This document shows positions 25,306 through 39,300 of a DNA stretch of 64,000 nucleotides, one piece after another. The notes beneath the pieces were generated by a model that saw only the letters and a program-made list of their open reading frames with translations, was not told the origin of the DNA and did no database searches. Position numbers and translations under genes: made by a program. Positions within the stretch are counted from its first letter, which is position 1. Every line of letters begins with the position of its first letter. This DNA comes from Streblospio benedicti (taxonomy: Eukaryota; Annelida; Polychaeta; Spionida; Spionidae). The stretch is taken from positions 7,950,467-8,014,466 of the forward strand of contig CM032666.1 of NCBI GenBank assembly GCA_019095985.1. Reading direction: 5' to 3'.

Positions 25306-26155
25306 TTAATCAGCTTTACAGATGTCATCCACGGATTGTTGTTTAAGCACATACCACAAACCACCAAGCCCTATCATTGCAGATGCAGGAATTAATGCCT
25401 CTGCAAAATCACCTAGACATAGTTTAGTCTGTGTTGCAAATGCCATAATAACCATTAATCCAACAACGCCTTTACGCTTGTTCTTATTCTTCCCAACAAG
25501 AATTAGTGCTGCACAAGTTAATTCTGCTGCTCCAACCACATGTTTGTACATTTTGTAGTCAGGGATGAAACCAATTGGTGCTAGAATGAAAACCTTTGCA
25601 TACTCCTTAAATGCCTTTTTCTGCAAAGTAGATGTTTAAAATTGGGTTAGAATCATTTATAAAGTGACAATGAGGGCCTGGATCTTCAGAGAAAATTCAG
25701 AATTACTGGTACATGTAATTAGATTGAAATGCAAATTGTCTATAATAGAAAAACAATCTATTATTGAGTATTCTATGATATTCTATTCAAGATTCAAGAA
25801 ACATTTATTAGTTGAGGACAAGTGCGGTAATATTTCTATAAAAATTTATTCTGATTGAAGGTCAAATATATAATATACCAGTAATATTGTCATTACTAGC
25901 TATTTATCAATATATTCAGCTGATTAAATAATGCAATTTTGCCATATCATGTAGCGTTCACTAGGTTTTAATACTAATTAATTAATTACTATCATCAGGT
26001 AATGAGAAATTGCTTAAAAGGAGTCCTTACAATATATAAACAATACATACCATTGCCTTATGTACATCATCATTAACTTTAATCAATTTAAGTGTTCCTG
26101 AGAGAGCATATAGTGCTCCCACACTTTTGCAGGCGATTGGAGTGATTTCTGGCAT
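25306..26155 (-). CDS. TMEM35/DoxX-like membrane protein (2 exons, complete)
   Basis: Exon 1 is 26155-26051 (35 codons, MPEITPIACKSVGALYALSG then TLKLIKVNDDVHKAM). Exon 2 is 25620-25306 (104 codons plus stop). The junction is GT-AG, phase 0, giving 139 residues. The order GTLKL, then KAMKKAFKEYAKV, then a GAAELTCAALILVG membrane segment matches the TMEM35 (DoxX-like) family, which includes TMEM35A/NACHO, an ER chaperone of nicotinic receptors (167 aa in human), and the less studied TMEM35B. Four hydrophobic segments are visible. It lacks the long charged tail of vertebrate TMEM35A, so A versus B orthology is left open. It is divergent from MAN2C1 (1.24 kb apart) and convergent with RABL3. Confidence 0.85.
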
Positions 26156-27397
26156 ATTGCGATCAAATGGTCATCCAAAAAAAGCAAACTAAAAAATGCT
26201 TAATATAAATCCTCTGTGGTCAATATATTGATGAGAGAGTAACCATGACCTTACCCTGAGACAATAAATACCGTGGAGAATAGATCAGAATACACAGGTT
26301 GTAACATGTTATCTTGAAAATTGATATTGTTTGTAGGGCTTATCTCAAATGATATTGACGTAAAAGCTTATATTTACTTTCACTGCTGTGCATGAAGTAT
26401 TTGAAATTATGGTGAAATAATTTTATTGTGGATGCAATGCATGTAATAACAAAACATTTGCATAATTGTTATATCACCTAATCACAATGTATCCTCATTT
26501 CTAAAGTGTACATTATGATTGTAATAATGGTTTGCCCTTCTCTGTTGGAGTAAAGGTTCCTGAGAAGTGAGCAAATAATATTGATGAACAATAATATTGG
26601 TGACAAAATATCTAGGTAGCTAGTTTTATTGACTTATAAACACTAGATTTGTGAAAATGAATATGTAGGATCATAATACCATTCATTTCAGCAGCTGTCA
26701 TTCCTGAATTTATTAGATGGAATACCTAAAGCAGTCTTGACATCTGAGACTGAGGACATCTGAGAACATGATAATAAAGTGTGTTTATATGTTGACAAAT
26801 ATCTTTGACCTTTACTAGTACAGTAGAACCTCTCTCTTAGGACCACATTTGGAATCATTGTAAGGTGGTCTCAATAGAGAGGTGGTTTCTATACAGAGGT
26901 TCATTTTAGTAGCTTGAGATTGAGATTTTTGAGATTGAGATTTATGAAGGTTTGGACAGAAAAGTGGTCTCAATAGAGAGGTGTTCTTATTTGGAGGTTC
27001 TACTGTATTACACTATGTGTTATTCTTTGATATGTTGACTGACAGCTATTTTAATAGAAAACAAGAGATAAAACCATCTGCTTGTATAATTCAGCGCACG
27101 TTTCCTACTACATGTATATATTAGTGATATAAAGTCAAGACTTAATGTTGCTGTCACATAACATTAAAGTTTCCTCAAGAAGCTACAGGCATCAGGCGTA
27201 ATTGATTACAAGAGCGAATGGGTAGCATGTAAATTCCAATGTTCAGTATCAGTATCCGATATTCTGTTGCATGACGTAATATCACAACTTTTTTTAATCA
27301 CATACTTTCTACAGATTTACCAAAACTTATTGGCCTAAAAGTTTGATTGTTACTTTATTGAAATGATATAGGAGACATTTTGTAGATGCAATAATCA
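26156..27397. promoter_or_regulatory. Divergent intergenic region, TMEM35-like / MAN2C1
   Basis: 1.24 kb between two start codons on opposite strands, so both promoters should lie here. It contains a pogo-like MITE at 26821-27005. No TATA box or other core element can be claimed. Confidence 0.5.
26821..27005. mobile_element. Pogo/Tigger-like MITE, copy 1
   Basis: The ends CAGTAGAACCTC and GAGGTTCTACTG are exact inverted repeats flanked by TA on both sides (26819-26820, 27006-27007). The interior repeats GGTGGTCTCAATAGAGAGGT. A TA target site and these ends suit Tc1/mariner-pogo-type elements. Confidence 0.85.
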
Positions 27398-30300
27398 ATG
27401 ATGTCTAGTCCAGCACCAGGATATGTGTTAAAAAATCGACGAACTACTCTTGAGAGAGCAGAAAAATTCATATCACCTATATATTTTACAGACTGCAATC
27501 TATTTGGAAAGTAAGTTCTTAAATCAATGTGGTTAATACATATATTTGTAATGGGGTGGTACAATGATATTTTAATGTATAAAAATAGACTTGAAAATGT
27601 TATTATGTGATACTCTTTTCCTGGACAATGTTTTAAGGAGATACATGTACTTAGTAGCTTAATTGTTAACAGTGAAAGAATAACTTAATTATACCAGGTT
27701 TATGTAATCTATTTTATCATTTTATTCCAGACTATATAAAAAACGAATTCCAGTTTCAAATATTACTCATTATGCTGCTCCGGGAAGAATTCCCTTTTCT
27801 GAAGCTGTCAAGGGAAATTATGTACCAGCCAGTGTTGGACAGGCATTTGGACCTACGTAAGAATGCTAGCTGTTTTGTCAATAAAAAAATAGACAGCTTG
27901 AACTCATTATAACAAAGATTTAGATCTTCCTAATAAACCTTTTTTTTTAAGTTGTTTAAGACAATAGATGTAAATTATTTTCGTTTCTTCTTCAATACAA
28001 GCATGATTTTATAATATAAACATTTCATTTTATAGATGGAGTACTCATTGGTTTAAAATAGAGTTTGAAATACCATCAGACTTTGTTGGTGAAGAGGTCC
28101 GATTTCACTGGAATTCTCAAGCAGAATGTCTTCTTTGGATCGATGGCAAACCAGTTCAAGTTAGTTGTACATGTCATCAATATAAAAACCTATTATATAT
28201 ACATCTTTTGATCTAGATTAGTTCATATAGTAAAGGCAAATAATTTCTAAGTTGCGACTAAAGAGCAATGTATTTATTGTCATCTAATTTTATTCTAAGT
28301 GGGGTATGAAAGAAAAAAGAGCTGATCAAATTTTCAGTATTTTGTATAATTTATATTTTCAGGGCCTGACATCAGAACAAAGACGGACTGAATACGTCAT
28401 TTCACCAAAATTGTCAAAGGATCAGACAAGGTTTTATACAAATGCATGGATTAATCTCATGAAATGTTTTTAATGATTACAGCATGTTGAAATATTGATG
28501 GGAGAGTTTTTATAACTTGTACATGTATTTTATCTGTATGTAGATGCTCAACCATGTAAAATAAAATATAAGATAAAAAATTAAATTTTGATGTATCACT
28601 GATTTCAGATTTTCTGGCTATGTTGAGTTTGCTGCGAATCATATGTTTGGTGCTGGGGATGGATCCCAGATTGCTCCTCCCAATCTGAACAGATCTTTCA
28701 CGCTAGAAGCGGCTGATATTGTTGTCAGAGATAACCTTGCCTTCAGTCTATATGAGGATGTTACTATACTTATTGACATGGTCAAAGTAAGTATAGTAGA
28801 ACCTCTCTAATAAGACCATGTGTCGGATTGACCACAAGTAGTCTCTATAGAGAGGTGGTCTTTTTATGAAGGTTCATTTTGATCGCTTTATGAACGTTTG
28901 GGAGCATGAAAAATGGTCCTATTACAGAGGTGGTCTCAATATAGAGGTGGTTTTATATGCAGGTTCTACCGTATAATTTAAGACATATTAAATAACATAA
29001 TTGGTGTGATATTAATTTCATTAATTGCTGCTCACTGTTTTAAAGAGTATACGTGCTGATACTTTTATTTACTTACAGAATATTAAAGACGAAAATAGAT
29101 GTTACCAAACACTATATGCATTAAATGAGATGGTCAACCTCACAGTACCTGGCAAGCCAGAAACATATGTTCGGTGAGTTTTTTCAAGTGTACATGTACT
29201 ATTGAATTCTTAAGGCTTTGACTTTGTTTTATTTTTAAATATACATGTGTTTTTTAATGCGCATATTGGAAAAATCAATTTAATATAATTAAGTGAGAAG
29301 GTAGCGGGAGTGTAGAACAATCAAGATACAATGTCGAATTGAAATGACACCGTAAAGTAATATAGCCGAACCTCTATTGAGACCACTTTAGCCCAGGTTA
29401 GGCCAGTCCTTCAGGATTCAGTGATCTTATAGAGGTTCTTTGTGATCTCTGAAGGCTTGGGGCCACTATTAAAGATAGTCTTATCAAGGTGGTATAGATG
29501 GTCTTAATTGGAAGTTGTACTGTGCTTACCAGGACATCTAAGTGGATGTGGCCAATGAAAATAACAATTTGGAGATAAGATGAAGCCCACAGAGAGTCCA
29601 ATACGACATAAAATATGAATCATCATCATCATCGGTGTTTTGATTAACGTGCAGGTGCTGGGGTAACGTCCACTTCAGTGGACCCCCTTCCAGGTAGCTG
29701 GCTAGCTGCACGCATGGCTGTTCGTACACCGGATCTCCATGTGGTTTTCTCATGAGGATCGGTTTTTGAGAGTCCCCAGTCCCTCATATCCCTCTCAGTC
29801 ACCTGCTTCCATGAAGTCTTGGGTCTACCGGTTCCACGTATACCAGCCACTTGCATGTCCCATGCTGTCTTGATTGCTCCGCTTGACCGTACCACGTGGC
29901 CATACCAACGAAGTCTTCTCTCCTTCAGAATGAGGTCAAGGTCCTCAAGGCCGAGAAGCTTCAAAAGCTCACTTGAACTGGTGGTGGCGACGTTCTCCGG
30001 CTTCACATTGCAGATCTGTCTGATCATGAAAGAAGTTATTATATATTATGTATATTTAAGTAGGACTTTATATTAGTGTGAGCAAAGCTAGAGTAGGTGC
30101 CTGGGGCAGGTGGACTTTAGCGACACCCCAATTAGTCAGGCAATTAAGTACTTTAATTGTCCCGGGCATAGTTAGGTTACGTTCCCCTGCTCACGCTCTT
30201 CGTAAGAAAAGTCACTAAAACGTCAATATGTCCTTACGTCGCAATAGTCCTCAATACCTCAGTCGTTAGAGCGCACGACCGAATACAATACATTTAATAC

Positions 30301-33300
30301 ATATTAATCAAAAATATTCATGAGGCTTGCCATATTTCTGATCATAACCCTGTGCAACTCATCTTGCTTTGTACTTAGAGATTGTACCGTCAGAATATCC
30401 GTGGCATTTGTGCTGAATACAGTGAATAGTGCAGGAATTAATAAAATACGTGCTGCTCTTGTCAAAGATTTATTCCAGAGTGTTCCAGAGTATTCTAGAG
30501 TATTCTAGAGATCAATATTGATTCTAGGCATGACGTTCTAGGTATGACGTACATGTAATTGACGCATTCGTCGTAACACTCCTCCTCGACGAATACAATA
30601 CCTTTAATACATATTAATCACAAATATTCATGAGGCTTGCCACATTTCTTAAGAATCCTAACCTAACAAATTTTAGTGGCTTAGTGAACAAATCAGCAAC
30701 ATTTTTTTCAGTAGTACAATATTTTAAATCGACAATGTTTTTCAGATCACTTACAAAATGGTATTCTGTATCTACATGTTTTGTTCTATTGCTTTTTGAG
30801 AATTAGCTTATTTTCAAGAGTATTACATTCGTAGTGTTCACACAAAGCTTTCCAAGGATCTTTTACTGTTTCACCTACACGTTAAATAGGTACAGGTCTG
30901 GCAAGTAAATAGCACGTCAGCGCTTCAATAGCTGCGATGTGCTGTATGCTCCCTGGTGAGTTGAAAAGGATATATAGGGTGTGAAAAGGATGCCAATGAC
31001 CTGGATTGGTTTGTAGTCCTCTGAATACTATGTTAATACTATGTATATGTTCAACTGATTGTAAGGTTGCAAATAAATACTGAATTATTATATTATTATT
31101 ATTAAGAGGTTACCAAATACAGCTGTGACGTAGAAATACTAAGCACTAGACATGCCAACGCCTTCTGCACTTTACTGTTCCATTCTGCTATTTGTGCATC
31201 AGTGGCACTATCGGCTACAGTCTATACTACATATTTCCACAGTTCTTTAGACAATAGCATGTATTTACGGTAACCTGAAACTTCCATGTCATCCAATTAT
31301 TAGTTTCTAATTTATCAATGACCCAACGTTCGCCGAGACTACCAGCCATCTTGAAAACATGAAAGACTTCTCGCGAGTTGAAAAATAATTATAGCAATTC
31401 ACTATCAATTATAAGTTAACACAGCTCATTCAAACAACAAATGTTCCTGGGTGTCTGGGCCCATAACCTGTAAGAATATTCGTGGAATTTGTGCTTAATA
31501 CTGTGAATAATGCAGGAATTAATAAAACACATGCTGCTCTTGTCAAAGATTTATTCCAGAGTGTTCCAGAGTATTTTAGACTACTAGAGATCAATAACAC
31601 AAATTGATTCTAGGCATGACGTTCTAGGTATGACGTACATGTAATTGACGCATTCGTCGCACAATATTAACAAAAACGTGATTTGCCTGCGTCGCAAGTT
31701 AGCGCCCCAGTCATGGTAGACACAGTGTCGCAAAAAAACGTTACGTCGTGCATCTGCAACTGAGTTGCTGATCTCCACAAAGCACGTCGCCACAGTAGTG
31801 TTACTACTAGACGGTGGCGACGCCAAGCGGGAGGTTCGGAAGCCTTGTTAAAAGGCGTGCCCCGTGTAGAGGATAGTCATCCCTCTGCACGTAAAAGAAC
31901 TCACCTAGTTTGAAAACAATAGCTAGTGTGATCCCTCCACCCCGAGGCTCAGTTGGTTACCTAGCCTGCCTCTCGAGGTCCATGTACCAACACCACGTGG
32001 CCTCCCTCTGCTATAATCATCAAAACTGATGGCTGTGGAGTATTCACTCAAATTCTCAAAAATTCAATTCTCAAAAAATTGCTATGTTGATGGGACACAA
32101 CAAAGCAGATGTCCCAACAACAGACCAACGAACGTCAGTTTAGATTGGAAAGTGGAAGCGACCACTCAGTAGGGACTACGGTCACTACGCACCCCCAAAT
32201 CTCTAGATTTGGGGCCGCTTTCCTTGTCTAAACTCTACCGATTGAAGGTGGACATACGGGCGTACATTTGTCCGTGTGTGTGGTTACCTTTGATTGGTAT
32301 TTCGTGAACTGTACGTGGGCTAAGAGGCTGGAGGACCGTCAACCAGACCACCCGAATAATGGAATTTATAGTTATAATGGGATCACGTTGTAGAGACCCG
32401 TCAGTGTCTCCTGATTACATGTACTAACCCATTTTGTTTACAGATCGCAGCCGTGACAAGCAAATTGTTTACATATATTTTACTTACATTTAGACCAAGA
32501 GAAATTGCTGCATCAGTTTTTGCACAAAAAAATGGAGATTCACAGCACAAAGTTTACGCTGTAGGAAACTGTCACATCGATTCTGGTAAGGAATGATGAT
32601 AATAACAACAATTGAAGATAGACTCAAGAAAATTAGCATTGAGATTCATTTAGGCCATTTCAGGCACTATCTCTGTGGACCTAAAATAAGAGGCCTTTTT
32701 TTTTTAATCTAGATCTAAACATTACAAGGAATTTTGATATGCATACATCAAATACAGGTCTTGTTTTGAATAGAATATTAGATGTAAAAATCCTTGTGTG
32801 TGAAATGGATTTACATTTGTATACTGTTTCTGCTTGAATTCAAATTCAAACTCGTGATCACTTTTTCAAATAAAGTATGTGCCCTGGTCTGGGTTGCTTA
32901 GAATCTTCCTTGCCACTATAAGGTGTACTAGTAATTGATTAAAAGCCAAAGTTCAGTTGTATAATGATGATAATGATGATAATGATGATTTGTTTGTTTA
33001 ATATTGCTGTTTTAGATGTGTGAAATCCAATTTTTTAGCTTGGTTGTGGCCTTATGCAGAAACAATACGGAAATGTGCTAGAAGTTTTTCGTCAACTATT
33101 AGACTTCTAGAAACAAACCCAGAATTCACATTTGCTTGTTCTCAGGTTTGTCGCGTTATGTTTATTCAATTATAAACATGACATGATATTGTTCGTATAA
33201 AAGTCATGTATATCGATCAAGGTATGAATGTCCTGAAAATTTGCTGGTGGACCAAATGGCCAGTATCTATAATTAGTAGCCGGCTCTGACAAAAAGTGTC

Positions 33301-36300
33301 CGGCCCTTAATCATGCTAATATTGAGAAACTCCCCAAAAAGTAGCCTACCCATCAGGCCACAAACTTTTTAAACGTACTGGCCCAGACTAAAATCAGCCA
33401 GCACCGGGGTACCGGGTAGGTTCTATTTCATACTCTAGCTGTTTATATATTACCGGTAGTTCATGACCATTGACCTGAATGATCGTTATGCATGGCTAAC
33501 ATATGAGCCCATCCAATTTTCAACCCCTACTTTGAAAGAACAAGGCGTTTAGTGAATATGTGATGATTACCGTAGTATGATACATTTGTAGGCTCAACAG
33601 TTTGAATGGGTAAAAGATCACTATCCAGAGCTGTATCAGGAAATCAAACATTGGATAAAGGAAGGGAGATTCATTCCTGTGGGTGGAACTTGGGTGGAAA
33701 TGGTAAGTAAAATGGTAAAGATTTACATATTTTATAATTGTACTGAATGACATAAAATGTTTCTGATACCTGGAATATGTATATAAAATCAATCTACTTG
33801 GTTATCTACAGCTATGAATGATATTGTAGGATGGAAATATCCCTAGTGGAGAAGGATTTATTCGTCAATTTCTATATGGGCAACAGTTTTTTGAGAAAGA
33901 ATTCGGAATTAGATGTAAAGAGGTATGTTATATCAGTGGCGTAGCTACTGTAACGCACACAACGCAGTGCGTACACATTGATTTATTGATTTTCTACAAT
34001 AAAATGATACATGGATCGCGTAATACTGTATTCACTGTCACTGACAAAAAACACCTTAGCACAGTTTGAATAAACAGCCTTGATTAAAAAGTTCCCAGTC
34101 ATATGCGCGTACGTTCGCCGTAACAAAGCGTAGCATGATGCGTGGGCCACGGGTGCATGTAAATAAAATTCACTCCCGTGTTAATGAAGGGAAAATTGGC
34201 ATATTTTCAAATTTGACACAATATTTGTATGCTTTAAGTTTATAATGTTTCCTATTTATGAATTAGAACTAACTATACATACACTCACCCACAACATACT
34301 GGATGGAGATGAGATTATGATAGATAGTAAAGATATACAAGCATTTTAGTTTGACCATGTTGGTGCATTATTTTCCAATGTGTACCTCGTTCAAACTCGG
34401 CTTACCATGTATAGCCTGAAAATTATCAGTAAATATACAATTGATATGTATGGATGGAACGCACATTGCTACTGATTGACCAATACTAATTATACATTAA
34501 TAGGACAGATTACAACTGAAATAACAGCCAAAAGACTGGTTGGTTTCCTTTAGCAAATTTTATAGATCTACCAAAATCAATATCGTAAACTAAATCCGTG
34601 TGGTGACATTTGTTTCTGTGACAGAACTCTTATAAGTTATTCCTAGGTGCAAGCTGTAGTAATATTGACACATTTCACAAATCTTTCAAATGAAAGTTAC
34701 TTTAGAAAATAAGTCAACAGATTGCCCCAAATGCAAGCATTTTTACTCCAATTTTCAAAAAATTTCTGAGGGGAATCCCCCCAGTACCCATCTGATGGGC
34801 TTCGTGCCTACGCTCGCTGCAGTGTGTTCTTAAAAATGTAGTTGTGCATACACATTAGCAAAATCCTGCCTACGCCACTGTATATGCATTTGAACTTTGA
34901 TGTAGATTATGATAAATAGCATACAACTCAATATGATACGTTATTTTACTTAAACTATAGACTGTAACTTGTATAATATTTTTCTAATTTCTAACAATAC
35001 CAATATGAAGAATGCGGCACATTTCAGTTTTGGTTACCTGATACTTTTGGATATTCAGCGCAGCTACCACAGATAATGCAAATATCAGGCATCAAAAGGT
35101 TCCTAACTCAAAAGCTCAGCTGGAATCTCGTCAATAAATTTCCAGTGAGTAAGCTATTTAATGTGCTTTGTAAATTTAAAGTGGTCAGGTCTACCTCTAT
35201 ACACCAATTCGTCTACCTCTATAAGGACTCAACTCACATGGCAAGTACTAGAGTTGCTGTTCACCACTCAAAAATACATCTATTGACAGATCTAAACCTC
35301 TTTGATGGTAAGTCACCAGGAGCAAGTTGGATGAAAAGTATAATGCACAGTATGCATCACATCTATTTAAGATGAATCTATCTAAGATCCCTCAATGTTT
35401 TATTTTTAGCATCACACTTTCTGGTGGGAAGGCATTGATGGATCGAAGGTTTTAGCTCATTTTCCACCAGGAGAAAGCTATGGTATGGAAGCTAAAGTCG
35501 AGGAGGTAAACATCTGATGAATATTTTTTCAACGCCAATGTGGATTTAAAGTTTGGCAGTCTATATTTTAGTGTAATTTTTTTATATCAGGTTGTAAAAA
35601 CTGTAAACAACTTTGCCGATAAAGGACGCTCAAATTCAAGCCTTTATCTATATGGTTTTGGTGATGGTGGACAGGGACCAACTGAAGACATGATTGAAAA
35701 GTTGAAACGCATGGAGAACTGCGATGGTTTGCCACTGCAAGTTATTTTTCTATCGTTAAAATAGTCAGGGACTTGTGGGGTTAGTGCATAGTGCTGTATT
35801 AATATTATATTGTACATATGTAAATTATTCAATATAAGCCTGTGTGAAATGTCTTTTGATATGAATACCGGGGTATGTAAGATTTCATGAGGTAAATGTA
35901 AGCATGATAAGTGATGTAAGGAAGACTCAGATATAATGTAACACTTAACTGGTGGCTCTGATATGATATACACTTTGTATTGTTTTGGATTTTTAACTGT
36001 GGAGAATTATTCTCATTCTCATGTTGTTATTTTTCTAACTGTAATAACATAAGTCCACATGCTATGTACCATATAAACTCTGTTTTAAGTATTATCATTC
36101 TCATTATAGGGTTGAATTTTCCACGCCTGATAATTATTTCAAGGAAGTGGAAGATAAAGATGGAAGGAAACTCTGTCGATGGACAGGAGAGTTGTATTTA
36201 GAACTACACAATGGAACATACACATCCCAAGCACAGGTACCACACTATTCAAATTTGAATGTTCATAATATTTCTTTTTCTAATTTAAGAGTCATTCAAT

Positions 36301-39300
36301 GGTTATCAGGGTACTTCAATTGCCATATTACTGGTGAGGATGAATAGATATCTCGTTAACATTTTCGTAAAAATTTAATTCTTGAATTATTTGGATTTCA
36401 AAGACGTTGAAAATGAAATTTGTGTTGCAAGTTCATGCATTTATATTTGGTCCTGAAGTATCCATATTTTGAAAACACATGAAGTTATGTATGTGATTTA
36501 TTTTACAGACAAAGAAATACAACCGTTTAACAGAGTATCTTCTGCAAGATGTGGAAATCCTCTCTTCTTTGGCTCTTGTTTTCTCTGAAAAGTTTCAATA
36601 TCCGAGTGATGAATTACTCCGACTGTGGAAACTTCTTCTGCTCAACCAGTTTCATGATGTTTTGCCAGGAAGCTCCATTGGAGAAGTCTACAAGGATGCC
36701 ATGGAATACTATGAAGGTTTAGTTTTGAAAGTATCTTCATTGGATTGCTGTGTAAAACAGCATGACTAATTATGGATATATTCTTTAAAAAATCTTATTT
36801 GTTTAATTATTGTCAAGGGGTATCAGTCTCCGACACAGAGCTAATAGTCACAAACAGTTTTACTCATGGTATGATGGTTTATGTCTATTTTTTGGGTGTG
36901 GTTATTTACATAGTTTTATGTTCAAATAGTGACCCAGGGCTGATACTATTAGGGAGGCCTGGTTAATTTATTAAGTCAGCTCAAAGATTAATTTCATAAA
37001 CTGATGATAACCTCTAAACATCATGGCTGCTATTTTGTTAGCAGGGCTAGTAACTTTTGAGACTTACCAGTCCGCGTTGTAAATGTGATTCCAACGAATT
37101 TGAAGATTGTCAGCAAATTTGTATTAGTTTGTTTGCAATATATGTATATATAATCAGTTTATGGTAACTTGACTTTTCTTTGGTTTCAGATATTGTCAAA
37201 AGTGGTAAGAAGTTGATAAAAGAAGCTCAGGATTATGTTTTTTCCCCTGTGGTTAGTAAATTATTTCATGTAAATACTTGTGCTGCAATAATATATCGAC
37301 TATCTGTTAATTGCTCATTCAGGAACTGGAAGATGATAATCAGTTGATATTTTGAATAGTGTTTTGCAACGAGAGTGGCTTTTTTTGCTGAGATATATAT
37401 CAATACTCGTATACAATTATGTATATATGCACCAATAATACTGTCGTTTACAAATGCATATCACATACTATACTAACTCTGAGCTATACAACTAAAATGC
37501 ACATATTCATTGTTAGTTAGAACATATTAGAGTTGAAAAAAATCTCATTTACGTTAGGTGTTTATGGCGAACGTAAAGCATGATCCACATGCTTTTTGTT
37601 TTTCCCGAGAAACTGTCATGGAGGTTTGCGACTTGAGCAGAGGAAAGTGTTACGTTTTCAACGATTATGTTGATATATAAGCATTTATTAAAATACACCA
37701 ATATTTAGAGAATATGATATAGAAGAAGCATAAAGATTTGACAAGTACCTGTTTCATTTAGCATAATGCTATAGATATAGGTCATATGACCTATACTTTT
37801 GAGATCCAGTTCTTTCTGTCTATCTTTTGACACCCAATAGTTTCATAAACGGTTCATAAGTTCATAGTTCCATAAACTTTGATGATAAATTATCCAGCAA
37901 TTACCATATTGGGGTACTTAAAAAACGCACATAAACCCACAGGCAAAGATTTTGATTTAAAAATTGGAAAAATCAATATTTTTCCCTCAGGTGGCAACAT
38001 ATAACTTTTTACTTATGATACTATTGCTTACCTATCGTTTGCCCAGCACCAATAATCGATGACACACACTCAGTCATTATTAAGCCTTAAGGTCGTTGTA
38101 ATTATTTTATTTGATCTTCAGTCTGTAGGTAATTGTTACAGGTATAAATTTTCTCACGAAAACTCAAATACGTCTTAGTGTATGATAGTAACCTAAATGT
38201 TGTGCAGAATTTAGACAGTTTTTAAATGTATCTTAGCTAACAAAATTTTTCAGACTAATGGAGAATGTCTTGTTTTCAATAATCTGAGTTGGAACCGAAA
38301 AGAAGTCGTTTTAGTGCCACAAACAGCCAAGTGCAATGAAATTTGCACTCAAGTGGATAAGGATGGCAACAAATTGGGTATTGCTTTACCAATGTACCAT
38401 TTGTACTGAATGTACCTAATTGAGATTGACATTGAGAAGATTATGTATTGCTATATTTTATTTTCTTACAATAGAATATATTTACAACAGAATTTTCATA
38501 AACATTAATATTCTATTTTATCTTGCAGCTTTAGTGGAAGTTCCATCTTTTGGCTACAATGTTTTGAAATCACCTGAGTTAGGAAAAGAAGTTCACATAG
38601 AAAAGAGGGTTGGTACCTGTACATGTACACCATATAGTTTGGATAATACTATAGTGTGATATATTTGTTGAATTATGTATATTTTAAGGCTTTCTAATAA
38701 AAACAACAACAAAAACAACAACACATTTTTAGACATCTTTATGTAGACTATTACTAGTAGTAGGACTATTCATCTAGATTATTTTTTTGACTACACTACT
38801 ACTTACTATTTACAACAAAACAAAACAGTCACTCGGTTGAAGGCACCGCGATGGTCGCCGCAACGTCAGTGCATGTTGTAAATAGTAAGTAGTAGTGTAG
38901 TCAAAAAAATAATCTAGACATTTTTAGACATTGAAACTATTTGGAACCACATTTTAGTCCTTGTCTCAATTGCAGTTCTTCTGTCTTGTGATGCATTCAA
39001 ACTGACATTAGCCCCTGTTAACCATCTCACAAATTCATCATTATAATTTAAATATGGAAATGTTTTGATATTTACACATCTATCTTGTATGATAATTGGG
39101 AGAGCTGATTTAAGTCCTTTCAATTTATATAGCATTTATTATCTATAGTGGTCTTATTCGTTATGTCTATACGACAGTACAACCTCTCTTTTAATTACGA
39201 CCACCCACGGGACGTGCCTTCAAGTGGTGTCAATTAAGAGGTGGTCTTTTTATGAAGGATTGTGACTGAAAGAAATGGTTTTATTACAGAGAGGTCTATA

